Assembly (NCBI RefSeq): GCF_000328765.2
Contig: NC_019954.2
Location: 1,656,516-1,720,515, forward strand
DNA length: 64,000 nt
Source of the DNA: Tepidanaerobacter acetatoxydans Re1
GTDB taxonomy: Bacteria; Bacillota; Thermosediminibacteria; Thermosediminibacterales; Tepidanaerobacteraceae
Direction of reading: 5' to 3'
This document shows positions 55,817-64,000 of this stretch, one piece after another (the stretch's first letter is position 1; every line of letters starts with the position of its first letter). The notes beneath the pieces are model-generated. The model had not been told where the DNA came from. It was given only the letters and a program-made list of their open reading frames with translations, and did no database searches. Made by a program: the position numbers and the translations under genes.

Positions 55817-56839
55817 CTATACTGCTGGAATTAATATCCTTTGTTTTTTTTCTTTGATGTTCTGTAAAACTTGGTGTGCCATTAAAAATGAGATGACAGC
55901 CTCTGCACCTTGATTCAAGTTAACTCCATGTGGAACAAGAGCATCATGACAGCCTTGGGTTTTCTCATTGTATAAGGGAAGGTTATTGAGATTTTTTCCC
56001 CAGTACCAATCATATGCTAGTTGAGCCATTTCTATATATTCTCTTTCACCCGTAACCACAAACGCCTGTAGACAAGCAAGAGCTATAGACGCCGCATCTA
56101 CCGGTTGTTGGTCATAAGGCGGTATTTGACTTTTTCTAATCCACCACCCCTGATTACCAACAATATTCAGATATCCTTTCTTAAATAAAGAATCTGTAAG
56201 GAAATTCAGTGTAATCTTAGCTACTTTTAAAGCCTTTACATCTTTGCTCACTACATAAAAGCCAAATAATGCATGGGGCAGCAGTGCATTGCAGTACGTA
56301 AGTCTGTCCTCAAACCAATGCCAATCTTTACAGCGATTTGCATCGTAAAGTTTTATGAGTTTATATGCAATATACTTTGCATATGGCAAGAGGCTTATCC
56401 TTTCTAATGAATCTATAAGTTTCGCCATGCCTAACAATGTATAAGACATGGCTCTTGGAGAATTGGTGTCTATGGCTTTTGGCAGCACCTTTTTTAACAT
56501 CTTACAGGCAGTGTCCTTTGTTTCGGGTATATCGCAGTCCGCTGCAAAACTTGCCGCAAGTATACCTCGACCTATACTATCTTCTGAATTAATCGATGTA
56601 TAATATTTTCCGTGAACTTTTAAATTTTGCCATGTGCCGTCCGGCATTTGAGCTTCTTGTAAAAAACTTATAAAAGTTTTTATGAGTCTTTTGCGCTCCA
56701 GTTCCTCCATCCCTATTGCCACTACCAGTGCCCGAGCATTATCATCTACTGTATAACCGCTTTCGGCTAATGGATTTGATATATCGGAAAACTGAATAAT
56801 CCCTGTTGAGTCGGTCATGTGTTTAAAATGCTTATACAT
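55817..56839 (-). CDS. Alpha/alpha-barrel (six-hairpin) carbohydrate-active protein
   Basis: A 340-residue cytoplasmic protein. Repeated helix pairs with small-turn motifs are visible: YTVDDNARALVV, DGTWQNLKV, GRGILAASFAA, DWHWFEDRLTYCNALLPHAL, and DQQPVDAASIALACLQAFVVTGE. This is the pattern of (alpha/alpha)6 glycosidase-like or epimerase-like proteins that accompany GT4 enzymes. Acidic residues in VDDN and WFEDR could be catalytic. ATG 56839 has GGAAGG at 9 nt and lies 1 nt behind the GT4 stop, so the two are coupled. No reaction can be assigned. Confidence 0.7.
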   Translation of the reverse strand: MYKHFKHMTDSTGIIQFSDISNPLAESGYTVDDNARALVVAIGMEELERKRLIKTFISFLQEAQMPDGTWQNLKVHGKYYTSINSEDSIGRGILAASFAADCDIPETKDTACKMLKKVLPKAIDTNSPRAMSYTLLGMAKLIDSLERISLLPYAKYIAYKLIKLYDANRCKDWHWFEDRLTYCNALLPHALFGFYVVSKDVKALKVAKITLNFLTDSLFKKGYLNIVGNQGWWIRKSQIPPYDQQPVDAASIALACLQAFVVTGEREYIEMAQLAYDWYWGKNLNNLPLYNEKTQGCHDALVPHGVNLNQGAEAVISFLMAHQVLQNIKEKKQRILIPAV

Positions 56840-56840
56840 T

Positions 56841-57992
56841 TTAAAACACCTTCCTTTCAACCTCTGTCTGCATGATATTTTCTATTATACTTACATATCT
56901 TTTGCCTACTTGAGGCCATGTCATGGTTTTACCCAATTTACCAGCCTTTTCTTCCAGATTTTCTTTTAATTGATGGTCGGATAAGATTTTATCTATCAAT
57001 GATGCCAATTCTTCCGGATTGGCATCATTAGCTATAAGGCCTCTACCGTCCGCAAGAACTTCCAGAGCATAATCATATGGAGTGGAAACTATAGCCCTAC
57101 CACAGCCTACAGCATAGGAAAGGGTTCCGCTTACAGCCTGATTACGATGCGGATAAGGGGTGAGATAAACATCAGCCATATAGAGTACTTCTCCCAGTTC
57201 TTTAATGCTGAGGTATTTATTGATAAATCTTATGTTATTATCAACTTCCAAGGCTTGTATTAACTCAACAAGAGAATCTCTATAAGCTTCTCCCATCTTT
57301 TTTCTTAGATTTGGATGTGTTTCTCCCGCTACCAAATAAATAATATCGGGATATTTTTCTTTTAAGAAAGAAATAGCTTTAATTCCCAATTCAATACCTT
57401 TACCGGGACCTAAAAAACCGAAAGTAACTACTAAAGGACGATCCTCGACCCCATATATTCTTTTAGTTTCATCTCTTGGTTTTTCTTCAAATATCGGTAC
57501 TCCATGATGGACCATATAAAGTTTATTAAGAGGTATATTATATACTTTGTTTAGCAGTTCTGAAGAACGGTGGGTCATGCATATAACGGCCATTGATTTT
57601 TGTCCCAATGTTGATAGTATTCTTCGCTTATGAAAGTCCGGTGACGGCAGAACTGTATGAGTATTTAGGATAAATGGTTTTTCCAGGTTTTCGATAAAAT
57701 CCAATACAAAAGCACCGTTATTGCCGCCAAAAATTCCATATTCATGTTCTACAAAGACCAAGTCTATCTTTGCAGTATTGACAAATTCGGCTGCAATCAC
57801 ATACTGATCCCTATTATCCTCTTCTAAGTCAAAAACTACTTCCGGCGGATAATTATAATAACCATTTTTGTCACTAATGGCAAGAATTGACACTTGCTCA
57901 CCACATAGCATGAGATTGTTTCTAAGGTCCTTTGCAAAAGAGGCTATTCCGCACTCTCTCGGAAAGTAGGTGGATAATATAGCAATATTCAT
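56841..57992 (-). CDS. GT4-family glycosyltransferase
   Basis: A 383-residue GT-B enzyme. The N-terminal domain starts MNIAILSTYFPRECGIASFAKDL (acceptor side). The C-terminal domain has VTFGFLGPGKGIELGIKA, ADVYLTPYPHRNQAVSGTLSYAVGCGRAIV (the E/S-containing sugar-nucleotide site) and ends in a helix. ATG 57992, 8 nt behind AAGGAG, is chosen over ATG 57998, which is only 2 nt away. It opens the three-gene glycan unit and presumably uses a sugar nucleotide such as GDP-mannose or UDP-glucose; the donor is not readable. Confidence 0.88.
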   Translation of the reverse strand: MNIAILSTYFPRECGIASFAKDLRNNLMLCGEQVSILAISDKNGYYNYPPEVVFDLEEDNRDQYVIAAEFVNTAKIDLVFVEHEYGIFGGNNGAFVLDFIENLEKPFILNTHTVLPSPDFHKRRILSTLGQKSMAVICMTHRSSELLNKVYNIPLNKLYMVHHGVPIFEEKPRDETKRIYGVEDRPLVVTFGFLGPGKGIELGIKAISFLKEKYPDIIYLVAGETHPNLRKKMGEAYRDSLVELIQALEVDNNIRFINKYLSIKELGEVLYMADVYLTPYPHRNQAVSGTLSYAVGCGRAIVSTPYDYALEVLADGRGLIANDANPEELASLIDKILSDHQLKENLEEKAGKLGKTMTWPQVGKRYVSIIENIMQTEVERKVF

Positions 57993-58160
57993 GTACATTT
58001 CTCCTTAATATATTTATATAATCGTAAATTTATATCATGACTTTGTTTCGATTTTATTAAAAACGCTTCGGTAAAATAGTATATCCATCATACGCCTGTT
58101 ATACACTAATATTATTGTAAATTTGCCATTATATTATCCATAGTTATTTTTTTTGCATAA

Positions 58161-58190
58161 AGTATGCCCTGTTTTACTACAGGGCATACT
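58161..58190. terminator. Terminator-like hairpin after the 58193 gene
   Basis: AGTATGCCCTGT pairs perfectly with ACAGGGCATACT around a 6-nt loop. TTTT follows on the plus strand and TTTATG on the minus strand. It begins 3 nt after the minus-strand gene stop. Confidence 0.7.
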
Positions 58191-58192
58191 TT

Positions 58193-58669
58193 TTACAGTT
58201 TTACTCTTTCAGCATTCAATTCTTTTATAAACTCGCCTATATCAATAGTAAAAGTTCCTCTGCCTGACCAATCTGTTTTAACATCGGGTCTGTTTAATGG
58301 GATATTTAGTTCTTTTTTGTCAGAAAATATTTTTAGCAAAACATCTTGAACCATGATTCCCGGATCAAGCCAAATATTAGTTTCTATAATGAGTTTAATA
58401 TCATCCTCCGGATCTATAAACAAAAAATTCATAGGCAAAGCCGGATCTGCCTCAAAAATTCTTCCCATTAAATAATTACTGTCATAATGTCTTTTTCTTC
58501 CTAAAGCAGCTAGTCTTTTCCCTCCGAGAATCATTCCAAAAAATTCATAAACATCCTCAGAACAGCTTTCTTCAATTATTTTACCATTGTACATAACCTT
58601 TAAATTTACAAAACTGTTATCCGTAACGCTCAAACCTCTTTGAAGATACAGTTCAATTGCTACCTGCAT
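58193..58669 (-). CDS. Hypothetical protein
   Basis: A 158-residue soluble protein with MQVAIELYLQRG at the start, an acidic middle (LFIDPEDDIKLIIETNIWLDPG) and no cysteines in a metal pattern or membrane helices. ATG 58669 is preceded by GGAAGGGGGC and the gene ends at a hairpin, which supports it as real. I do not recognise the family. The beta-rich alternation in KVMYNGKIIEE and GTFTIDIGEF suggests a compact beta fold, but no function can be offered. Confidence 0.7.
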   Translation of the reverse strand: MQVAIELYLQRGLSVTDNSFVNLKVMYNGKIIEESCSEDVYEFFGMILGGKRLAALGRKRHYDSNYLMGRIFEADPALPMNFLFIDPEDDIKLIIETNIWLDPGIMVQDVLLKIFSDKKELNIPLNRPDVKTDWSGRGTFTIDIGEFIKELNAERVKL

Positions 58670-58868
58670 TTTAGCATGCCCCCTTCCTAAAAAATTTACC
58701 GCTTCATTCCATGATATTCATAAGGCTTATTAGTTGCTACATTTTTATGTAAATATTTATTTCTTTACATGGCAGGAAAAAATTATTATTTCGTAGAATA
58801 TAGTTTTGGTACCAAAGTGTATACTTATATTAGACCTTATTATAATATAACGCAAAGGAGATGAAATT

Positions 58869-59246
58869 TTGAAGAATATTGGCGATTTTAAACAGGAACT
58901 TATTAAAATAAATAATCAAGTAAATGAGGAAATGTATGGCCGAGGTTTAGATTGGCAGAAAATAGATATAATTGGAGATAAAATTATTATCTTAGCTCTA
59001 AATCGAAGAATTTCAGTGCTAAGGCATATAGATGAAAAAGACGCATTTACCGCAAGATTGATGGATTTGGCATTATTAAATGAATTTAAAATCAGAATTA
59101 AAACATATTTTGAAGATAAATTTCAATTAAAGGTACGCACAATCTTAAAAGATTACGACCCTGTAAATCAATTAGCCGGTATGATAATAATTACCGTTGA
59201 GCCCGTAGAAGAATTTTTTGAAAAAATTTTTTCAAAAACCACTTGA
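58869..59246 (+). CDS. DUF2294-like small protein
   Basis: A 125-residue protein from TTG 58869 behind GGAG at 8 nt. It has a helix (FKQELIKINNQVNEEMYGRG), a strand pair (KIIILALNRRISVLRH), a long helix and a strand with IKTYFEDKFQLKVRTILKDYDP. The order and length match DUF2294 proteins found in many Firmicutes and cyanobacteria; their function is unknown. It stands alone and is followed by a ~550-bp non-coding region. Confidence 0.65.
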   Translation: MKNIGDFKQELIKINNQVNEEMYGRGLDWQKIDIIGDKIIILALNRRISVLRHIDEKDAFTARLMDLALLNEFKIRIKTYFEDKFQLKVRTILKDYDPVNQLAGMIIITVEPVEEFFEKIFSKTT

Positions 59247-59800
59247 CAAACTTAAATTTATTTGATAGCTTGAATGTAGGTTTTTGTGAAAAATTTAATA
59301 ATTGACTGGATAAGAAAGATCTTAAAAAAGATGGTTCGAGGCCGTCAAATAAATACCTTTAATGGAACTGTTATGCTATTTTCATTAAGAGACTGGTAGT
59401 GTAATTTTCCTTTAAAGAGGTATTTATTTGGCGGCCTCTATTTATGTCCAAGTTAAGTATCGGAAAACAAATTCCAGAGTTTATTTAGCCTTGCAGAAAA
59501 AATTATGTAATCGGTTATCTGTTGTAGTGCGATATTTATTTATAAATAGAATATTTAGAGTTTTTACAAGATATATTCTGTAAAAATGTTTTATATTTTT
59601 GCAATAAAATAAAATTATAGGGAGGACTTTTGATTTAAATGTCGTATTATAATATGTGGAGCTCATCAGTGATGAGGGAATAAATAAACATGTTGTAACA
59701 CATCCTATCTATAAAACAAGATCAAACCTTTTAATTCTTCGATAGATTTTGGGCTTTGCCAGAACTTTAAATGCTGTATTTAAAAAAGGAGGAACATTAG
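59247..59800. other. Long leader/intergenic region with a large hairpin
   Basis: No gene is supportable. The main content is the inverted repeat at 59338-59438. Beyond it lies AT-rich sequence up to the GGAGG of the next gene (about 59789). Confidence 0.55.
59338..59438. repeat. 101-nt hairpin with ~25-bp stem, possible structured RNA
   Basis: GAGGCCGTCAAATAAATACC (59338-59357) pairs with GGTATTTATTTGGCGGCCTC (59419-59438), with one G-T type mismatch. The stem extends to TTTAA/TTAAA and an inner TAATG/CATTA arm. No T-run follows on either strand. It could be a regulatory RNA in the leader of the NIF3-like operon, or the two ends of a small mobile relic. Confidence 0.6.
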
Positions 59801-60811
59801 ATGAAAGTAAAGGAGCTAATCAAAGTACTGGACAATATAACAGGAGGGAGGGTAGTCAAGGATTTAAACGACGTATTTACAGGTAAGAACCCGTTCGTTG
59901 TTATGAAATCGTCGAATATCCCCGGAAAGGCAGTAATGGAAACTCCGGGTCTTGTTTATGGGAACCCTGAAGCAGAAATTAAAAAAGTTGCCGTAACGAT
60001 GACACTCACCGAAGGAAATATTGAGCTTGCCGGTGCAACAGGAGTAGATGTCATTGTAGCTCATCACCCAATTGCTGATGCGGCAAATTCAGGCGGAGTA
60101 ACTCTAAGCTGCTATTTAGACCTTTACAATATTTCAGTGTTTGAACTTCATGAAGCTTTTCACGGTTTACATCCCGGCATATCTTATATTCATGGTCATA
60201 AGCCTTTTTATACTGATATAAGATATGCGGGTATACCCGGAAATATTATGTATGTCGGTAAAGCATTGGATGAAATAAAAACCTTGGGCGATATACTAAA
60301 TCGCCTAAATAAAATGATGGACATGGATAAAGAACATCAAGTAATGGGGACAGAGCGAATCCACTTTAACTGCAGTGAAATTAAGGACTCCGCTACTGCT
60401 GTTCAGGGAGAAATATTGTTGGGCACAAAAGACACTCCGGTAAATACAATTTTGCATATTTTCCCACACACCGGATTTACTGCCGAACATCTGGAAAAAG
60501 CAAAGAGTGAACATCCTGAAATCGATACTGTCTTAGCTACAATAAGCCGTGTCAAAATGGACAGTGACTTAGTCAATAAAGCTAAAGAACTAGGCTTGAA
60601 CTTTATTTGCGGTAATTCCCATGCTTTGGAAATCTTTGAAAATGGACTACCTCTTGCATATGCTTTAAGACATTATCTGCCGGAAGATGTTGAGATTGTG
60701 ATTTTCCGGGAGAGGATATGTTCCACTCCGCTTAAAGATTTTGGCTCTGCGACGATTAAAGATTATGCCAAGTTTATTACTGAAAACTACCTTATACACG
60801 ACAAAAAATAA
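59801..60811 (+). CDS. NIF3-family dinuclear-metal protein
   Basis: A 336-residue protein with the NIF3 metal motif VDVIVAHHPIADAA near residue 85, and C-terminal LGLNFICGNSHALEIFENG, another metal-site helix. The N-terminus is atypical of the GTP cyclohydrolase I type 2 (YbgI/YqfO) group, so it is a divergent branch. NIF3 proteins form hexamers around two metal ions; their cellular reaction is not settled. ATG 59801 has GGAGG at 8 nt. It is followed after 21 nt by an amidohydrolase and then a Gate-domain transporter, suggesting one pathway for import and hydrolysis of a small heterocyclic or amide compound. Confidence 0.8.
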   Translation: MKVKELIKVLDNITGGRVVKDLNDVFTGKNPFVVMKSSNIPGKAVMETPGLVYGNPEAEIKKVAVTMTLTEGNIELAGATGVDVIVAHHPIADAANSGGVTLSCYLDLYNISVFELHEAFHGLHPGISYIHGHKPFYTDIRYAGIPGNIMYVGKALDEIKTLGDILNRLNKMMDMDKEHQVMGTERIHFNCSEIKDSATAVQGEILLGTKDTPVNTILHIFPHTGFTAEHLEKAKSEHPEIDTVLATISRVKMDSDLVNKAKELGLNFICGNSHALEIFENGLPLAYALRHYLPEDVEIVIFRERICSTPLKDFGSATIKDYAKFITENYLIHDKK

Positions 60812-60832
60812 AATTTATTTGGGGTGATGCTG

Positions 60833-62035
60833 TTGTGGGACTTAGTTATTAAGAATGGTCATATACTAACTATGGATTCCCCTCGGGAGCAGTATAAATC
60901 TGTATTGATTAAAAATGGAATTATTTCAGATATTGTTGATAATGAAACGGCTGAAACCCTTGATGCCCGTGAAGTAATAGACGCTACCGGCTTAGTTGTA
61001 ATGCCGGCACTGATAGATTGCCATACACATTTATGCGAATACGCCACCGAAGGAGTTCATCACATCAGGGGTAAATCCCAAACAATAGCCGCTATATCAA
61101 ATTACCTCGATTGCTTGAAAAGCGGTATTACCACAATAGGTGATCATCACCTGGGTCACCCTGTCCTAGCGGCTCCTTTAGAGTTGCTAAAAGATACAGC
61201 TCAAAATACGGTTTTAAATATTAAATTTGCTGCCGGTATGTGCTGCTTAGGCACTGAACCCTTGGCTTATACTTCGTCACTTCGGCCGGGAGGTAATTTG
61301 ACCCTTGATGATTTAGATAACTCACACTTTGCCAGACTGGCAGTTGAAAGTGAATTCCCAGGAGAAAATATATTTATAACCGCTACAGTGGCTAATCTGC
61401 CATGCCATCTTGTACCTAATGGCGGAAAACGTATTTTTGATAGTGAAGATATTTTCAAAATTGTTAATATATTTCACTTGCTGGGTAAAAAAATAGGAGC
61501 ACATATCGAAGGTGCTGAGAATATCCAGTTGTTTATAGATGCAGGCGGTGATGTGGTTCACCACGGTCATGGTGCCAATAACGGGCAATTTGATGAAATG
61601 GCACGAAAGAATATTTTCCTTGTTGCTACGCCGCATGGCGGGACAAGTAGTTCTCCAAATACACCGGAGGATATCTACAATGCCTTAAACGCCGGGGTAA
61701 CAACAGCTATAGCCACAGACTCATATTTGCCGGTACATGCCAAAGCTGTTGGCTTAGATGATATAAAAATGGTCGGGCCTAAAGACTTTTTAAACATTTG
61801 CAAACCTACTTTTGAATATTTAAATAAGCACGGTGTTGCAAAGGCTGACTGCCTAAAAATGATAACTATGAATGCTGCTCAAATTATGGGTTTGGAAGCG
61901 GAAATAGGTTCAATTACGAAACTCAAAAGAGCTGATATCATCCTTTGTAAAGGATTGCCAGTTTTTGACTTCACAGACACGGAATCTATCACCACAGTTA
62001 TTAAGGATGGTTTAATAGAGTTTAATAGATGTTGA
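60833..62035 (+). CDS. Metal-dependent amidohydrolase
   Basis: A ~400-residue TIM-barrel hydrolase. The metal ligands appear in order: PALIDCHTHLCEY (HxH), TIGDHHLGHPV, KIGAHIEGAENI (His), VVHHGHGANNGQ (His) and TAIATDSYLPVH (Asp). The N-terminal beta part DLVIKNGHILTMD and C-terminal ADIILCKGLPVFD are the usual composite domain. I favour TTG 60833 with the GGGTGAT element; GTG 60824 and ATG 60827 are alternatives. The group includes cytosine/guanine deaminases and imidazolonepropionase-like enzymes; the substrate is unknown. Confidence 0.88.
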   Translation: MWDLVIKNGHILTMDSPREQYKSVLIKNGIISDIVDNETAETLDAREVIDATGLVVMPALIDCHTHLCEYATEGVHHIRGKSQTIAAISNYLDCLKSGITTIGDHHLGHPVLAAPLELLKDTAQNTVLNIKFAAGMCCLGTEPLAYTSSLRPGGNLTLDDLDNSHFARLAVESEFPGENIFITATVANLPCHLVPNGGKRIFDSEDIFKIVNIFHLLGKKIGAHIEGAENIQLFIDAGGDVVHHGHGANNGQFDEMARKNIFLVATPHGGTSSSPNTPEDIYNALNAGVTTAIATDSYLPVHAKAVGLDDIKMVGPKDFLNICKPTFEYLNKHGVAKADCLKMITMNAAQIMGLEAEIGSITKLKRADIILCKGLPVFDFTDTESITTVIKDGLIEFNRC

Positions 62036-62173
62036 TTAAGGCTTATAAACATAATTATTAACTTCCGGAGGTGATTATTTTCAAAATATTGAACGTACTA
62101 TAATTAATTATCATATTACTTTCTATCATTACTTTTATTAATTACTAAAAATTTATACAAGGAGGTCTCTTCA

Positions 62174-63259
62174 ATGGCTGTTAAGGAAAATGAGGCAACT
62201 AAAGGTAAGACTCGTCCAATATCGAATATTGAGTATGTGGGTATGTCTCTTATTGCCCTTACCCTTATTATTCTCTTTGTTAAACCCGAAATTATCGGCG
62301 GCAGTTTTGATGCAATGTTGAAAAAAGCTGTTGGACCGGTGGTTGATGTATATCTTACAGGCACCCTGGGTACTGCCATCATATTGAGCGTTATGACCGG
62401 TCGTATCTTGGAACGTCTCGGTTTTACCGATGCCTTGGTGCGTATTTTTACTCCACTTGCAAAAGTTATGAAAATCACTCCGTTAATTATCGTTCCGGCT
62501 ATTTATAATATACTCGGAGATATTAACGCATCCGGAAGAATAACCGGACCTGCACTAAAGAAAGCAGGAGCTACAAAAGATGAACAGAAAATAGCCGTTG
62601 CCACCATGTTTCAATCACAGCAATCTTTCTCAACTTTTATGCTGGGCTTGGTAGCTTTTGCATCCAAGGGGATTTGGGCATTCCCTATTGTAATAATCGG
62701 AATACTGCTTCCTGTTGTCATAGTACCCTTTATTCTCAGCAAAACCTTATACAGAGATGTTCAATATAAAGATATCAGTGAAATGCCAAGCTTTACACCT
62801 GGCACGCCCTTGTTTACTACTCTAATTAACGGGGCTCGAGAAGGTGCCGAATTAATGTTCTTATTGCTAATTCCTGCTGTCGTTGTTGTTTTTGCCATAA
62901 TAGGATTACTTGAATATATGGGAATATGGGCACCTATCGAATCAGCAATGTCTGCGTTCCTTAGTGCGTTATCCATTGATCCTGTAACCGGTATGCAATC
63001 AATCTTGGTTGCACCAACACTTGCAATGAATACACTGGTAGAAACAATTGGAACTATGCCAACACGTTTTGCCATAGGTTCATTTATCCTTGCTGCATCA
63101 GGCCTGCCTTTGCAGATACCTTTTGCTCAGATTCCTGCTGTATGGTCACAAAGCTCCGACCTTTCCGGTAGTGAAGCCATGCAAGCAGCCCTTGTAGGAT
63201 TGGTAATCCGTGTATTAAGTGCATTTGCTTTAGCTTGGATATTGACACCGATGGTATGA
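62174..63259 (+). CDS. Gate-domain (nucleoside-recognition type) membrane transporter
   Basis: A 361-residue protein with about eight to nine membrane helices. Two Gate-like halves are visible: GTLGTAIILSVMTGRILERLGF ... GDINASGRITGPAL, and later MFLLLIPAVVVVFAIIGLLEYMG ... APTLAMNTLVETIGTM. This domain occurs in concentrative nucleoside transporters, FeoB and spore maturation proteins. Next to an amidohydrolase, it may bring in that enzyme's substrate. ATG 62174 has AAGGAGG at 8 nt. A strong terminator follows at 63302. Confidence 0.75.
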   Translation: MAVKENEATKGKTRPISNIEYVGMSLIALTLIILFVKPEIIGGSFDAMLKKAVGPVVDVYLTGTLGTAIILSVMTGRILERLGFTDALVRIFTPLAKVMKITPLIIVPAIYNILGDINASGRITGPALKKAGATKDEQKIAVATMFQSQQSFSTFMLGLVAFASKGIWAFPIVIIGILLPVVIVPFILSKTLYRDVQYKDISEMPSFTPGTPLFTTLINGAREGAELMFLLLIPAVVVVFAIIGLLEYMGIWAPIESAMSAFLSALSIDPVTGMQSILVAPTLAMNTLVETIGTMPTRFAIGSFILAASGLPLQIPFAQIPAVWSQSSDLSGSEAMQAALVGLVIRVLSAFALAWILTPMV

Positions 63260-63301
63260 TTCATAATTGGAGTAAATTCTCAAACTCTGGGGTGTGATTA
63301 C

Positions 63302-63341
63302 AAAACGGCACTGCAAATATCCTATGCAGTGCCGTTTTTTT
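63302..63341 (+). terminator. Terminator of the NIF3-amidohydrolase-transporter unit
   Basis: AAAACGGCACTGCA pairs with TGCAGTGCCGTTTT around a 9-nt loop, with a run of seven T residues on the plus strand. The A-run on the other side lets it serve the converging minus-strand genes too. Confidence 0.92.
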
Positions 63342-63367
63342 CGTTTTAAGATCTATACCTTTTTATT

Positions 63368-63482
63368 TTACCTGTTTTGTGAAATGATTGCAGCAAGCTT
63401 GATAGCTTTGACAAGACTTTTTTCGCTGGCTATACCTTTACCCGCAATGTCAGATGCTGTTTTGTGGGCCAGGGTATTTTTG
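63368..63482 (-). pseudogene. C-terminal remnant of a PdxA-like dehydrogenase gene
   Basis: The minus-strand frame, ending at TAA 63368, reads AHKTASDIAGKGIASEKSLVKAI then KLAAIISQNR. This is the C-terminal pattern of 4-hydroxythreonine-4-phosphate dehydrogenase-family proteins (HKTAxDIAGKGIA). It begins only a few bases after the transketolase stop with no start or ribosome binding site, so everything upstream has been deleted. PdxA2-type genes often accompany split transketolases in sugar-acid operons. Confidence 0.65.
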
Positions 63483-63485
63483 CTT

Positions 63486-64000
63486 TTATCTTTTTATTTC
63501 TTTTGCGGCTTTTACTATATCTTCTGCCGTCAGGTTATACAGTTTTAACAATTCTTCAGGCTTGCCTGACTGGCCGAATTTATCTTTTATTCCTATTCTT
63601 TTTATGGGTGTTGGCTTTTTCTCGGCTAGGACTTCGGCTACCGCACTGCCTAGCCCACCGATAATGGTATGTTCCTCAGCAGTGATAATCGCACCGCATT
63701 CTGCAGCCTTTAAAATTATTTCTTCATCAATTGGTTTTAATGTATGAATATTTATTACCATTGCTTTTAAGCCGCTGTTTTCAAGAATTTCTGCAGCCTT
63801 TAAAGCTTCTCCCACCATTATCCCCGTAGCTATTATGGCTACATCATTTCCTTCTCTGAGGATTTTGCCCTTACCTATTTCAAACTCAGAATCCTCTTCA
63901 AATATAGTTTCTACTGCCAATCTGCCAAAGCGGAGATAAACCGGACCTTCATGAACAGCCGCAGCTCTCACTGCTTTTTTTGCTTCAACAGCATCGGCCG
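63486..64000 (-). CDS. Transketolase, C-terminal subunit (3' part; runs off the window)
   Basis: The visible 171 codons begin inside EAKKAVRAAAVHEGPVYLRFGR, the end of the pyrimidine-binding domain. They continue through the transketolase C-terminal domain: IIATGIMVGEALKAAEIL, MVINIHTLKPIDEEII, ITAEEHTIIGGLGSAVAEVL and DKFGQSGKPEELLKLYNLT. This matches the small subunit of split transketolases, where the N-terminal TPP-binding part is a separate gene, expected upstream outside the window. The enzyme moves two-carbon units between sugar phosphates. It is followed immediately by the PdxA remnant. Confidence 0.9.
   Translation of the reverse strand, partial: ADAVEAKKAVRAAAVHEGPVYLRFGRLAVETIFEEDSEFEIGKGKILREGNDVAIIATGIMVGEALKAAEILENSGLKAMVINIHTLKPIDEEIILKAAECGAIITAEEHTIIGGLGSAVAEVLAEKKPTPIKRIGIKDKFGQSGKPEELLKLYNLTAEDIVKAAKEIKR

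Overview
The window looks like a chromosomal piece of a low-GC anaerobic Firmicute (class Clostridia, Thermoanaerobacterales-like; Tepidanaerobacter is my guess from gene content, not proven). Signs are T-box leaders, GGAGG ribosome binding sites, frequent TTG/GTG starts, a minJ-like/ctp/ftsEX/uvrAB neighbourhood, sigma-54 controlled PTS genes and many insertion sequences. Most genes lie on the minus strand.

Layout. 1-1.7 kb: start of a branched-chain amino acid type binding lipoprotein, a tRNA-Leu and a ZIP metal transporter. 1.8-10.3 kb: a complete trpEGDCFBA operon on the minus strand behind a tryptophan T-box. It is split between trpF and trpB by an IS110-family element whose leader folds like a bridge RNA, and whose guide segments match the two insertion flanks. 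TrpG has glycine in place of its catalytic cysteine. 10.3-14.8 kb: relics (22-bp repeat, chemoreceptor fragment), a GH1 phospho-glycosidase behind a sigma-54 promoter, two short chromate-type transporters and a ROK regulator. 15-31.2 kb: a duplicated and partly decayed module for a (probably sulfated) disaccharide. It holds lactose/cellobiose-type PTS EIIA, EIIB and EIIC, two sulfatases (one with an internal stop), the sulfatase-maturing radical SAM enzyme and a LevR/CelR-type activator. Five sigma-54 promoters share an unusual flanking inverted heptamer. An IS1634-type element and a decayed IS6-like element lie inside the module.

31.3-38.4 kb: chemoreceptor, L,D-transpeptidase, HAD phosphatase, cation efflux transporter with a possible attenuator, a second tRNA-Leu and another DDE transposase. 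38.5-50.1 kb: uvrA, uvrB, a small conserved-looking gene, an Asp/Glu racemase-family protein, and a cell-envelope cluster ftsE-ftsX-M23 peptidase-ctpA-minJ-like. 50.4-52.1 kb: a T-box controlled SNF-type transporter. 52.3-58 kb: a three-gene glycan cluster (GT4, an alpha/alpha-barrel protein, and a 1178-residue protein with a glycosyltransferase-like front and a GH130 end). 58-64 kb: two small proteins, a large unexplained hairpin, a NIF3-like protein, an amidohydrolase, a Gate-domain transporter, a PdxA remnant and the end of a transketolase C-terminal subunit gene.

How they work together: the proposed logic of 10.8-31.2 kb is that LevR/CelR with sigma-54 RNA polymerase switches on sugar uptake and phosphorylation (EIIA/B/C). 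The GH1 enzyme then cuts the phosphorylated disaccharide, and the sulfatases, activated by the anSME, remove sulfate. The substrate cannot be named from sequence.
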